A stretch of 12,277 nt of DNA from an uncultured Dokdonia sp. (GCA_937124495.1 CAKZKZ010000213.1:1-12277); one strand, 5' to 3'; positions 5,362 through 11,770 are shown, numbered from the stretch's first letter. The notes: a model not told the origin generated them from the letters alone. Program-made: numbers and translations.

Positions 5362-6612
5362 CTACTCTACCTTTTTCTTTTGTACTTGTTTTATTAATCC
5401 TCCAACGGTAAGTCCTTGTACAAGTATAGAAAAGACAACAATCACATACGTAATCACCAAAAATAGTTCTCTATCCATCTGATCAGAGAGTCCTAAAGCT
5501 AATGCTATAGAAATTCCTCCTCGCAACCCTCCCCAGGTCATAATAAGATTGGTTTTTGGTGCAAAATCTAATCGTTTTTTAAAGAAATTTATAGGTGCTA
5601 ATAAGGATACATAACGACACGCTAAAACAATAGGTATGGCAATCAATCCAGCAATGATGTACCTTCCTTCTATAGCTAGCACGAGCATTTCCATTCCTAT
5701 CAATACGAAGAGTATAGCATTGAGTAAAATATCGATGAGTTCCCAAAATTTATCTACATAACTTTCGGTAATCTCAGACATCGCAGTTCCTCGTATCGTA
5801 TCATTTCCTACAATTAAACCTGCAGTAACCATGGCCAGCGGTGCAGAAAGGTGAAACTTATGAGCAATTGCGGTTCCAACCATCACACCAGCTAGGGTAA
5901 TAATAACTTCTATATCATAATCATTTATAGACTTCATTAAGCGATATACAATCCAACCAATAATGGCGCCTAGTACAATCCCTCCTATAACCTCTAAGCC
6001 AAATAGCTTAAAGATCTCCACGGCTTCTATATTTTCAGTTCCAAAAGAGGCAATCTGAAAAATGGTCAAAAAGACAACAACTCCTACGCCATCATTAAAT
6101 AAAGATTCTCCTACAATTTTGGTTTCTAAATTTTTAGGCGCCCCTGCTTTTTTCAAAATACCTAAAACGGCTATCGGATCTGTAGGTGATATTAATGCTC
6201 CAAATAATAAACAATGGATAAAGGCGACTTCCAATCCAAATAATGGCAACAAATAGTACATCACTGTTCCAACTAAAAAGGTAGATACGAGTACTCCAAA
6301 GGTTGAAAAGACCAAAACAGGCCATCGCTGTATTTTGAGTTGTTCAAAATTAGTGTGTAATGCCCCCGCAAACAAGAGGAAACTTAGCATAATATCTAGC
6401 AATACGGTCCTAAAATCTATCTGCTTGATAATATAGCGTTCGGCATCTAGTAGGGTAGCATCAAAGTAACTTAGTGCAAAAACCGCTAGTGTAAACACAA
6501 TGGTAATAAGCATCAATCCGATGGTATTAGGCAATTTTAAAAATCGCACATTGATATACCCAAATACAGCCGAAAGTCCAACAAGTATGGTAATAATAAG
6601 AAAGTAATCCAT
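5362..6612 (-). CDS. Na+(K+)/H+ antiporter, CPA1 family
   Basis: 416 residues with some 12 hydrophobic segments. The CPA1 signature regions are present: GALISPTDPIAVLGILKKAG (138-157, with TDP at 144-146), GESLFNDGVGVVVF (168-181, ion-binding Asn173-Asp174), and WGGLRGGISIALALGL (360-375, with Arg364). The Asn-Asp pair marks the electroneutral NhaP/NHE-type branch. It exchanges cytoplasmic Na+ or K+ for protons at the inner membrane, which suits a marine habitat. There is no long C-terminal cytoplasmic domain, only a basic tail (KQVQKKKVE), so no TrkA-like or cNMP control. The short methyltransferase follows after 33 bases, and a 39-codon ORF precedes it. NhaP-like, but the exact substrate is open, so no symbol is given. 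Confidence 0.93.
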   Translation of the reverse strand: MDYFLIITILVGLSAVFGYINVRFLKLPNTIGLMLITIVFTLAVFALSYFDATLLDAERYIIKQIDFRTVLLDIMLSFLLFAGALHTNFEQLKIQRWPVLVFSTFGVLVSTFLVGTVMYYLLPLFGLEVAFIHCLLFGALISPTDPIAVLGILKKAGAPKNLETKIVGESLFNDGVGVVVFLTIFQIASFGTENIEAVEIFKLFGLEVIGGIVLGAIIGWIVYRLMKSINDYDIEVIITLAGVMVGTAIAHKFHLSAPLAMVTAGLIVGNDTIRGTAMSEITESYVDKFWELIDILLNAILFVLIGMEMLVLAIEGRYIIAGLIAIPIVLACRYVSLLAPINFFKKRLDFAPKTNLIMTWGGLRGGISIALALGLSDQMDRELFLVITYVIVVFSILVQGLTVGGLIKQVQKKKVE

Positions 6613-6675
6613 GAATTTTATGGGAAGTTATTGAAGTTGTTTAAACTTTTTCAAATTAGCTAAAAAATTGTTATT

Positions 6676-6795
6676 TCACCCCCATATTTTGTCTTTTTCT
6701 TGCTCCGTAACGCTGCTATGCAACTCAAAAAAGCCTTCATCTGGATATAAAACCACTAATTTTCGCTTCAATTCAAAAAATTTAAACGACTTCAT
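6676..6795 (-). CDS. Possible 39-aa protein upstream of the antiporter
   Basis: ATG at 6795-6793, TGA at 6678-6676. The product begins MKSFKFFELKRKLVVLYPDE, continues with GFFELHSSV and ends TEQEKDKIWG. Codon choice and composition look like the neighbouring genes (basic start, acidic end, two aromatic clusters). It lies 63 bases ahead of the antiporter start on the same strand and may be its small upstream partner. A -7-like TATCTTTA (6811-6804) lies just before it, again giving an almost leaderless message. No known family, signal or membrane helix is seen. A chance ORF or the remnant of a longer gene is possible. Confidence 0.42.
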   Translation of the reverse strand: MKSFKFFELKRKLVVLYPDEGFFELHSSVTEQEKDKIWG

Positions 6796-6812
6796 TTAGA
6801 AAGTAAAGATAC

Positions 6813-6839
6813 TTATCTATTTTTATAAAAATTAGATAA
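6813..6839. promoter_or_regulatory. Inverted repeat at the mqo start, possible operator
   Basis: TTATCTA (6813-6819) and TAGATAA (6833-6839) are inverse copies around an A/T core that is itself almost palindromic (TTTTTATAAAAAT). The repeat ends three bases before the mqo ATG and lies between mqo and the divergent small ORF. It could be a repressor site for both, or simply part of an AT-rich promoter. No clear TTG -33 box was found for mqo. Confidence 0.35.
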
Positions 6840-6841
6840 CG

Positions 6842-8329
6842 ATGAGCAACATGCAAGTAAATAAAGAGTATGATTTAATCTGTGTGGGTGGAGGCATTAT
6901 GAGCGCAACACTCGCATTGATGACCAAAATCTTGCAACCAGATATTAAAATCTTACTCTTAGAGCGTTTAGACACGGTTGCTCAGGAAAGTTCGGCGGCA
7001 TGGAATAATGCAGGGACTGGACACTCAGCATTGTGCGAACTTAACTATTGCCCCGAAAAAGAAGATCACTCGGTCGATATCTCAAAAGCGATTAAAATTT
7101 GTAATCAGTTTGAGGTCTCAAAACAATTTTGGGCATACCTCGCAGATCAAGGTCTCATTAAAAACCCTAGTTCTTTTATCAAAAACGTACCACATCATAG
7201 TTGGGTTACGGGAACCGAAAATGCAGACTATCTAGAGAATCGTTACAAAGCGATGAGAGATCATTTTATGTTTGATAGCATTGAGTTTACAAGAGACCCA
7301 GAAAAAATGAAAGCTTGGTTTCCACTTATCACAGCAAATCGGGATACAAAAGAAGTGATGGCTGCTTCGAGAATAGATCGTGGTACCGAAGTAAATTATG
7401 GAGCACTCACTGAGCAACTATTTCATATCCTAGAAACCAAATATAATACCCCAGTACATTGCAATATGGATGTCTTAGACATCGATCCTGATGAAGATGT
7501 GGAATGGTCTGTTAGAGTAGAAAATACCAAAACGAACACCATAGAACATCTAGATGCAAAACATGTATTTATAGGTGCTGGTGGAGGTAGTTTACTACTC
7601 CTTCAAAAAGTAGAAATAGACGAGAAAGAAGGCTACGGTGGCTTCCCTGTAAGCGGACAGTGGCTTGTTTGTAAAAACGAGGAAATCATCAAACAGCACA
7701 ATGCAAAAGTATATAGCAAAGCTGGTGTAGGAGATCCTCCTATGTCTACCCCGCATCTAGACACACGTTATATAGATGGCAAACGTGCCTTATTATTTGG
7801 CCCTTTTGCAGGTTTTAGTCCTAAATTCTTAAAAGAAGGATCTAATCTAGATCTCTTTAACTCTATAAAAACAGATAATATAGGTGCCATGCTCGGCGCT
7901 TTCTGGCATAATTTACCACTCACCAAATACCTAGTCACCCAAGTGAGTATGTCTTTTGATGATCGCATGGATAGCTTGCGTAAATTCATGAAAGATGCTA
8001 AAGATGAGGATTGGGAAATCAAAGTCGCTGGACAACGTGTACAGATCATTAAAAAAGACGACTATGAAGGGGGTAAATTACAATTTGGTACCGAAGTCGT
8101 TAGTAGTAAAGACGGGAGTATTACCTGTTTATTAGGGGCATCTCCAGGGGCATCTACCGCAACAGCTATTATGCTAGAAGTGATTCAAAAAGCATTTCCA
8201 GAAATTATGACTACTCCAGAAGGAAAAGCAATAGTAAACACCATTGTCCCGACTTGGAATACAGAACTACAAGCATCCCTTTTTAAAGAATGTCTTGGTA
8301 AAGCAAATGAAGCTTTGGGATTAGATTGA
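6842..8329 (+). CDS. mqo: Malate:quinone oxidoreductase
   Basis: 495 residues, the usual length for this FAD enzyme. It oxidises L-malate to oxaloacetate and passes electrons to the quinone pool, standing in for or working beside malate dehydrogenase in the citric acid cycle; it is a peripheral protein of the inner membrane. Seen in the sequence: the dinucleotide fold DLICVGGGIMSATLA (11-25), the acidic end of strand 2 LLLERLD (38-44), the Mqo hallmark AAWNNAGTGHSALCELNYCP (52-71), a second FAD region VFIGAGGGSLLLLQK, and the C-terminal LLGASPGASTATAIM segment that closes the FAD site. The start at 6842 gives a seven-residue lead before the fold; Met4 (6851) is an alternative. Single gene, followed by hairpins and repeats. 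Confidence 0.97.
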   Translation: MSNMQVNKEYDLICVGGGIMSATLALMTKILQPDIKILLLERLDTVAQESSAAWNNAGTGHSALCELNYCPEKEDHSVDISKAIKICNQFEVSKQFWAYLADQGLIKNPSSFIKNVPHHSWVTGTENADYLENRYKAMRDHFMFDSIEFTRDPEKMKAWFPLITANRDTKEVMAASRIDRGTEVNYGALTEQLFHILETKYNTPVHCNMDVLDIDPDEDVEWSVRVENTKTNTIEHLDAKHVFIGAGGGSLLLLQKVEIDEKEGYGGFPVSGQWLVCKNEEIIKQHNAKVYSKAGVGDPPMSTPHLDTRYIDGKRALLFGPFAGFSPKFLKEGSNLDLFNSIKTDNIGAMLGAFWHNLPLTKYLVTQVSMSFDDRMDSLRKFMKDAKDEDWEIKVAGQRVQIIKKDDYEGGKLQFGTEVVSSKDGSITCLLGASPGASTATAIMLEVIQKAFPEIMTTPEGKAIVNTIVPTWNTELQASLFKECLGKANEALGLD

Positions 8330-8373
8330 TATTGGAGCTAGATGATGGATGCCTAATTTCTTAAAATAATTCC

Positions 8374-8412
8374 GCTTTCGCGAAACCTGTGCTGAGCGTA
8401 GTCGAAGTAGCG
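8374..8412. repeat. Interspersed repeat after mqo with GCTTTCGCGAAA and CTGAGC..GTCGAAGT
   Basis: GCTTTCGCGAAA (8374-8385) is a shortened form of the palindrome found at 2734-2747 and 10732-10745. Directly after it comes CTGAGCGTAGTCGAAGTAGCG (8392-8412, the run differing from 4164-4183 in a three-base block and one insertion). The two cores also occur together at 4127-4191, so the pair behaves as one element of this genome. Confidence 0.6.
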
Positions 8413-8452
8413 TATAAAAGATCATCTACTAGAAAAATAAACATATGGGTTT

Positions 8453-8542
8453 CCTCTCTTGGAAGAGGGGATTAAGAGGTGTGTAAAATAGCAAGAAACA
8501 AGAAATAGAGTAACACTCTATTTTAGAGTACTACTCTATTTT
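8453..8542. terminator. Hairpin cluster after mqo, likely terminator
   Basis: CCTCT (8453-8457) / AGAGG (8464-8468) starts a CTCTTGGAAGAG-type repeat. Further on AAATAGAGT (8503-8511) pairs perfectly with ACTCTATTT (8515-8523) around AAC, and TAGAGT (8524-8529) pairs with ACTCTA (8533-8538) before TTTTC. The AGAGT/ACTCT parts are interchangeable, so alternative hairpins are possible. The second group is the best candidate for the end of the mqo transcript, 170 bases after the stop. Confidence 0.5.
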
Positions 8543-8553
8543 CACTTCTAGTC

Positions 8554-8601
8554 GGTAATTTCGATACAATTTTCGCAAAAAACGAAAATCACTCAATCAC
8601 C
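8554..8601. repeat. Stem-loop repeat between mqo and the AhpD-like gene
   Basis: ATTTTCG (8569-8575) and CGAAAAT (8583-8589) form an inner hairpin. Outside it GGTAATTTCGA (8554-8564) is complementary, with mismatches, to TCAATCACC (8593-8601). The GGTnATTTCGATACAATTTTCG pattern recalls flavobacterial intergenic repeats. The rest of the gap (8602-8680) shows nothing beyond AT-rich sequence next to the convergent gene end. Confidence 0.5.
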
Positions 8602-8680
8602 TTACCTATTCTTATTTTATGTATCCAACGACTCCTATATAAATTACTATAGTTGTATCTTATATAGCTCTCCTCAACTC

Positions 8681-9286
8681 CTAATGATGACTCCAATTAT
8701 CAGGCTCATCGCTATTACCCGGAGACAATCCTATAATATCACCATCTGTATTTACGCCAAGACCTACGACCATACGATTTACATAATTAAAGTAACTCGT
8801 TACTTGGTTGATCTCTAAGATTTCGCCTTCAGAGAATCCAACATTTTTAAGATGATCGATATCTTCCTTGGTAATGGTATGATGTGCTTGTGTTAGTTTT
8901 TGTGCATGAATAATCCCCTCTTTATAATGATCATCAAAAAATGCATGCACGGTATCGTTTTGTACACTTTCAAAAAAAGCAGCGGCACGAGCATCGTCAT
9001 CTAGTAATCGTGTAAACCCACCTAAATGATGTTGTACACAATAATCACATTTGTTTAGATAACTCACATATACCCCTATGGCTTCTAGATACCATTTAGG
9101 CAATGTATTGTTGGTATTATGCAAGACACTTTTATATAAGGTCATGTGCCCTTTAAGCGTATGTGGTCGTAAACTGTGTATAGATAACACATTATCTATA
9201 TTGTTATTAGGTCCTTTTACACGATCATACATCCGTTTTAAAGATCCTTTGGCTTCTTCGTATCCTATGACTTTTATCCAGCTCAT
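8681..9286 (-). CDS. AhpD-like peroxidase-related protein (carboxymuconolactone decarboxylase family)
   Basis: 201 residues. The active-site pattern of AhpD is complete: Glu68, then Cys80-Asp-Tyr-Cys83 and His87 in EAIGVYVSYLNKCDYCVQHH (68-87), with the same Glu-12-Cys-3-Cys-4-His spacing. Such proteins use the CxxC pair to reduce peroxides or pass on electrons. This one fits the longer 'peroxidase-related' branch, with a helical second half (HHTITKEDIDHLKNVGFSEG, then ILEINQVTSYFNYVNRMVVGLG) and a short acidic/His tail (DEPDNWSHH). Cytoplasmic; no signal peptide. It is divergent from the sigma-factor gene across 158 bases, so shared control of peroxide defence is possible but not shown. Confidence 0.86.
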   Translation of the reverse strand: MSWIKVIGYEEAKGSLKRMYDRVKGPNNNIDNVLSIHSLRPHTLKGHMTLYKSVLHNTNNTLPKWYLEAIGVYVSYLNKCDYCVQHHLGGFTRLLDDDARAAAFFESVQNDTVHAFFDDHYKEGIIHAQKLTQAHHTITKEDIDHLKNVGFSEGEILEINQVTSYFNYVNRMVVGLGVNTDGDIIGLSPGNSDEPDNWSHH

Positions 9287-9306
9287 ATCTTAAAATATTT
9301 TTCCTT

Positions 9307-9327
9307 TTTTCGCTTTAAGCGAAAATA
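9307..9327. promoter_or_regulatory. Palindrome and -7-like box before the AhpD-like gene
   Basis: TTTTCGCTTTAAGCGAAAA (9307-9325) is a perfect palindrome around one central base. On the minus strand its edge forms TATTTTCG (9327-9320), one base off the TAnnTTTG box, about 34 bases before the ATG. No proper TTG was found at the -33 position. The palindrome may be an operator overlapping the start site or one more of the TTTCGC..GCGAAA repeats. Confidence 0.35.
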
Positions 9328-9370
9328 CAAAAAGCCTCCATAACACTAGTTTTTAAAAAAAGTGAACTTT

Positions 9371-9398
9371 TTTGCGACTTTTTTATTCTTTACATTAC
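9371..9398 (+). promoter_or_regulatory. Candidate promoter of the sigma-factor gene
   Basis: TTTG (9371-9374) is followed after 16 bases by TACATTAC (9391-9398), which matches the TAnnTT part of the Bacteroidetes -7 box but not its final TG. The position, just before the palindromes at 9403-9430 and 50 bases before the ATG, is plausible. Partial match only. Confidence 0.3.
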
Positions 9399-9402
9399 TA
9401 AT

Positions 9403-9430
9403 GGAATATATTCCTGAAATACATCAGGAA
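9403..9430 (+). promoter_or_regulatory. Two overlapping palindromes before the sigma factor, candidate operator
   Basis: GGAATATATTCC (9403-9414) is a perfect 12-base palindrome. Its right half is shared with TTCCTGA (9411-9417) / TCAGGAA (9424-9430), a perfect inverted repeat with a 6-base spacer. So GGAA, TTCC and GGAA half-sites alternate within 28 bases, ending 14 bases before the ATG at 9445. This is a typical place for a repressor site, or for an RNA hairpin that controls translation. Confidence 0.5.
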
Positions 9431-9444
9431 CAAATTCATCTTTA

Positions 9445-9930
9445 ATGCGCAAAGAAGAAGCTTTTACAAACCTCATAAAAGAAAACGAAGGGATCATTTT
9501 TAAGATTTCGCGGGTCTATTGTGATACGCGAGAAAATCAAAAAGATCTGTATCAAGATATTGTTTTTCAATTATGGAAAGGGTTTGATCGTTTTAGAGGA
9601 GATGCAAAAGCAAGTACGTGGATGTATCGCGTTGCTTTAAATACTGCTTTTACATTTTTAAGAAAAGAAAAACGCAAAGGCACAGCTGTAGAAATAAACA
9701 ATCTACATCTCAAATATGAACCTGATGATCCGATTCTGGAAGAACGGCTCGCAGAAATGTATGCACAGATACGGCAACTTTCTGATGTTAACAAAGGGAT
9801 TATCCTCCTTTTATTAGAAGGTAAAAAATATGAAGAGATTGCCTCGATTACTGGGTTTTCTAGAAGTAAAGTAGCCACGCGTATCTCTCGTATCAAAGAA
9901 AAATTAAGAACACAATTAGTAAAAAAATAA
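9445..9930 (+). CDS. ECF-type sigma-70 factor
   Basis: 161 residues, usual for group IV sigma factors. Region 2 covers about 9-77: DLYQDIVFQLWKGFDRFRGD (34-53), which binds core polymerase and the -10 element, and ASTWMYRVALNTAFTFLRKE (56-75). Region 4 covers about 105-158 with the helix-turn-helix YEEIASITGFSRSKVATRIS (129-148) that reads the -35 element. There is no extra C-terminal domain. It redirects RNA polymerase to a small set of promoters. The next gene begins 4 bases after the stop and codes for a membrane protein, a common sigma/anti-sigma layout. Overlapping palindromes upstream suggest control by a repressor or self-control. The stimulus cannot be told. Confidence 0.92.
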   Translation: MRKEEAFTNLIKENEGIIFKISRVYCDTRENQKDLYQDIVFQLWKGFDRFRGDAKASTWMYRVALNTAFTFLRKEKRKGTAVEINNLHLKYEPDDPILEERLAEMYAQIRQLSDVNKGIILLLLEGKKYEEIASITGFSRSKVATRISRIKEKLRTQLVKK

Positions 9931-9934
9931 GCTT

Positions 9935-10534
9935 ATGGAACTAGAAGAAATGCAAGCAGCCTGGTCTCAAATGAGCCAAGAATTAGAACAACAGAAACAA
10001 TTAACAGACGAAATTATACTCAAAATGACACAACAAAAATATAGTAATCAATGGAATAAAATATTTACCGCAGAAAAAATGGCTGGCGTCATCTGCTATG
10101 TAGCACTGGTCGCTATCCTTGCAAACTTTAGAGATTTAGATACAGTACTATTACAAATATGTGGCATTTTATGTATGCTCATCTTAGCGATTCTCCCTAT
10201 CCTATCTCTAAAAACTATAAAGGCTATGAAGCGTGTCAATGTAACGACCATGAGTTATAAAGAAACCATGGAGACGTACGCCAAAGGGAAGAAAAACTTT
10301 GTCAATTTCCAGAAACTAAATATAGGAATGAGTTTTGTGTTTATGTTACTCACCATTCCTGTGTCTGCCAAATTATTAAATGGGGAAGACTTGTTTGAAA
10401 CCCTAGACCCTAAACTATGGATTGCAACACCTTTTATGTTTGCTCTTTTTGGTCTTCTTATTTGGGTGGTTATGCGTTGTTATAAACGTGTTTTAAGAAA
10501 TTCTGAAAACATCTTACAAGAAATAGAGGAATAA
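9935..10534 (+). CDS. Membrane protein cotranscribed with the sigma factor, probable anti-sigma partner
   Basis: 199 residues. An N-terminal cytoplasmic, charged helical part (MELEEMQAAWSQMSQELEQQ, then KQLTDEIILKMT, 1-45) has coiled-coil character. Four hydrophobic segments follow at about 47-64, 70-92, 126-146 and 162-182, and the tail is charged (RVLRNSENILQEIEE). The start is fixed by the 4-base gap to the sigma gene, which implies one operon and translational coupling. The layout (small soluble N-terminal helix plus membrane helices behind an ECF factor) suggests it holds the sigma factor at the membrane. It lacks the HxxxCxxC zinc motif of ZAS-type anti-sigma factors and a FecR domain, so this rests on position and shape only. 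Confidence 0.8.
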   Translation: MELEEMQAAWSQMSQELEQQKQLTDEIILKMTQQKYSNQWNKIFTAEKMAGVICYVALVAILANFRDLDTVLLQICGILCMLILAILPILSLKTIKAMKRVNVTTMSYKETMETYAKGKKNFVNFQKLNIGMSFVFMLLTIPVSAKLLNGEDLFETLDPKLWIATPFMFALFGLLIWVVMRCYKRVLRNSENILQEIEE

Positions 10535-10615
10535 TATTCTTTTTTTCATTGCCAAAAAAAGAACCAAAAAAGCCTAGACACACGAAACCTTGTTTAAATG
10601 TATTGTTCAATTCCT

Positions 10616-10655
10616 AAATTTTAAAAACTCGCCTTGCTCAAACTGTTTAAAATTT
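10616..10655. repeat. AT-rich inverted repeat after the sigma operon
   Basis: AAATTTTAAA (10616-10625) and TTTAAAATTT (10646-10655) are perfect inverse copies around a 20-base loop that includes CTCGCCTTGCTCAAAC. It is the only structure in the 250-base gap between convergent genes besides the palindrome at 10731-10746. No typical terminator with a T-run was found for the sigma operon. The gap holds no gene. Confidence 0.4.
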
Positions 10656-10730
10656 TACAGAATCCTCACTTCACATTTTACGACAATTTTTCGAAGGTCA
10701 TAAAACAATAACGATTTATTTTACTTTATA

Positions 10731-10746
10731 TGCTTTCGCGAAAGCA
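10731..10746. repeat. TGCTTTCGCGAAAGCA palindrome
   Basis: A perfect 16-base palindrome 38 bases beyond the stop of the amidase gene. The 14-base core also stands inside the methyltransferase gene (2734-2747), and shortened after mqo (8374-8385). It is followed by no T-run on either strand, so a terminator role is uncertain; it may be a repeated protein-binding or chromosome-organising site. Confidence 0.65.
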
Positions 10747-10783
10747 AAACAAACACCTTTAAAAACAGCAGAACATTCTCCCA

Positions 10784-11377
10784 TCACTTCATAGAACTTC
10801 GCACCCTCCTTATAGCGTCTACGTGATATTTTATAATACGAGAACGTCCTTCTGCTGTCATTAATATGTTATTGAACTCTTCTCTATTATCCATAAAGAA
10901 GTTTTCGGTAAGTATGGCTGGCATCTTGGTTTTAGTGAGGACATAAAAGCGTTCTTCTTTATCCAAGTCTCCATCCGAAAAATCAGTGCGTAGTTTTCTA
11001 TTTGGAAATGTCTTTTGATATTCTTGACCGAAAATAGTAGCGATGCGATCACTTTTGGTATGACCAGGCGAAGTAAAAATTTCACTCCCTACGCCTCCCC
11101 CAGCATTGGAGTGTATACTTAGATAAAAACAATTTTGACGTGCATACCTATTGGCGCGACGTACACGTGTTTCTAGAGTGACATCTCTGTATTCTGGTGC
11201 GATATTTACATACGGAATCTTCAATAATGTAAGATCTTGAATAATTCCATTTACAATGGCACGATTAAACTCACCCTCATATATCACATTGCCATCACCC
11301 CAGTCTTTTCGTTTGCCTGAGGTTTGATAGGTTCCGTTTATGAGGCCCCCATGGCCATTATCTAAAAGTACAATCAT
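10784..11377 (-). CDS. N-acetylmuramoyl-L-alanine amidase (amidase_3), single domain
   Basis: 197 residues. The zinc ligands and catalytic residues of the amidase_3 fold are in place: His9 in LLDNGHGG (4-11), Glu34 (or Glu36) in YEGEFNRAI, His89 in YLSIHSNAGGG (85-95), and the catalytic-type Glu158 in ILTENFFM (155-162). It cuts the bond between N-acetylmuramic acid and L-alanine of peptidoglycan. The protein begins directly with the first beta strand (MIVLLDNGHGG), without signal peptide or lipobox and without SPOR, LysM or other wall-binding domain. This is more like phage or phage-tail endolysins than like housekeeping AmiA/B/C. No holin or phage gene is in view. A broken-looking small ORF ends 16 bases before its start. 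Confidence 0.92.
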   Translation of the reverse strand: MIVLLDNGHGGLINGTYQTSGKRKDWGDGNVIYEGEFNRAIVNGIIQDLTLLKIPYVNIAPEYRDVTLETRVRRANRYARQNCFYLSIHSNAGGGVGSEIFTSPGHTKSDRIATIFGQEYQKTFPNRKLRTDFSDGDLDKEERFYVLTKTKMPAILTENFFMDNREEFNNILMTAEGRSRIIKYHVDAIRRVRSSMK

Positions 11378-11393
11378 CGTTTTATAAGTATGC

Positions 11394-11573
11394 TTATGTT
11401 CTTTCTATCTCTTCTACACTTCCTTCTTCAAAGAAGAGTGCAGACCTTACTCTTAGGGTATTAATTCTGAAGATAGAGCAATACAAACTTGAAGATTGTA
11501 TATCTGTATCATTACCTGATTTTTTAAACACCTCTTCATCTAATCCATATATTTTATATCACTCAGGACGCAT
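11394..11573 (-). pseudogene. Small ORF with in-frame TGA just upstream of the amidase
   Basis: In one minus-strand frame ATG CGT CCT GAG (11573-11562) is followed by TGA (11561-11559) and then by 54 open codons up to TAA (11396-11394). The open part (YKIYGLDEEVFKKSGNDTDI, then QSSSLYCSIFRINTL, then RVRSALFFEEGSVEEIERT) looks like protein: G is frequent in first codon position and the composition matches the neighbours. It ends 16 bases before the amidase ATG. Either TGA replaced a sense codon (for example TGG) and the gene is dead, or translation begins at the GTG at 11531-11529 and gives 45 residues. I recognise no family. Confidence 0.4.
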
Positions 11574-11747
11574 CTAGGTTTAAGCACCACACCACATACC
11601 TAGATAGCAATCCCTTGTGATTATATTTTGCTATACCACCTAAGGATATTCCTAAGTACAAACACCCCACGTAAAAGTCCTTAGGGTATCCTCATGATGA
11701 TATAACATAGGTATATAGCGGTATAGCTAAACCTTTTTTACTTTTTT
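11572..11747 (+). ncRNA. Structured element ending in a T-run, possible small RNA
   Basis: Within 176 bases lie four perfect complementary pairs: ATCTAGGT (11572-11579) / ACCTAGAT (11598-11605); ATAGCAA (11604-11610) / TTGCTAT (11628-11634); CCTAAGGA (11639-11646) / TCCTTAGG (11678-11685); and a long-range closing helix GCTATACC (11630-11637) / GGTATAGC (11720-11727). AGGTTTA (11576-11582) can also pair with TAAACCT (11728-11734). TTTTTTACTTTTTT follows (11734-11747). Some pairs exclude one another, so two folds are possible. The strand is chosen from the T-run. It could also be a recombination or repeat element; no promoter was found. Confidence 0.35.
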
Positions 11748-11770
11748 AATAAGACCAGATCTCTTATTTT
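11748..11770. terminator. Weak two-way hairpin AATAAGA / TCTTATT
   Basis: AATAAGA (11748-11754) pairs with TCTTATT (11762-11768) around CCAGATC, flanked by T6 on the left and T on the right, so on either strand the stem is followed by a T-rich stretch. The stem is poor in G/C and would be a weak terminator. It may close the structured element before it. Confidence 0.35.

Noticed and set aside
6062..6325. Open frames on both strands inside the antiporter gene
   Set aside because: Antisense or shifted shadows of a clear CPA1 coding sequence, without their own start signals or recognisable products.
7768..8049. 93-codon minus-strand open frame within mqo
   Set aside because: Exact antisense of a well-conserved enzyme; composition is the complement of mqo codons and no family is recognised.
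8449..8602. CRISPR-like array after mqo
   Set aside because: The repeats (AGAGT/ACTCT, CTCTTGG) are inverted, short and unequally spaced, and there are no unique spacers of constant length.
11450..11539. Alternative minus-strand frame MKRCLKNQVMIQIYN.. in the same place as the broken ORF
   Set aside because: About 29 codons, poor in G-starting codons, and ends well before the amidase; weaker than the overlapping frame reported.
11371..11577. Open plus-strand frame (ending LPDFLNTSSSNPYILYHSGRI, then TAG) opposite the broken small ORF
   Set aside because: It has no ATG, GTG or TTG at a sensible place, runs back into antisense of the amidase gene, and lacks the first-position G bias that the minus-strand frame shows.
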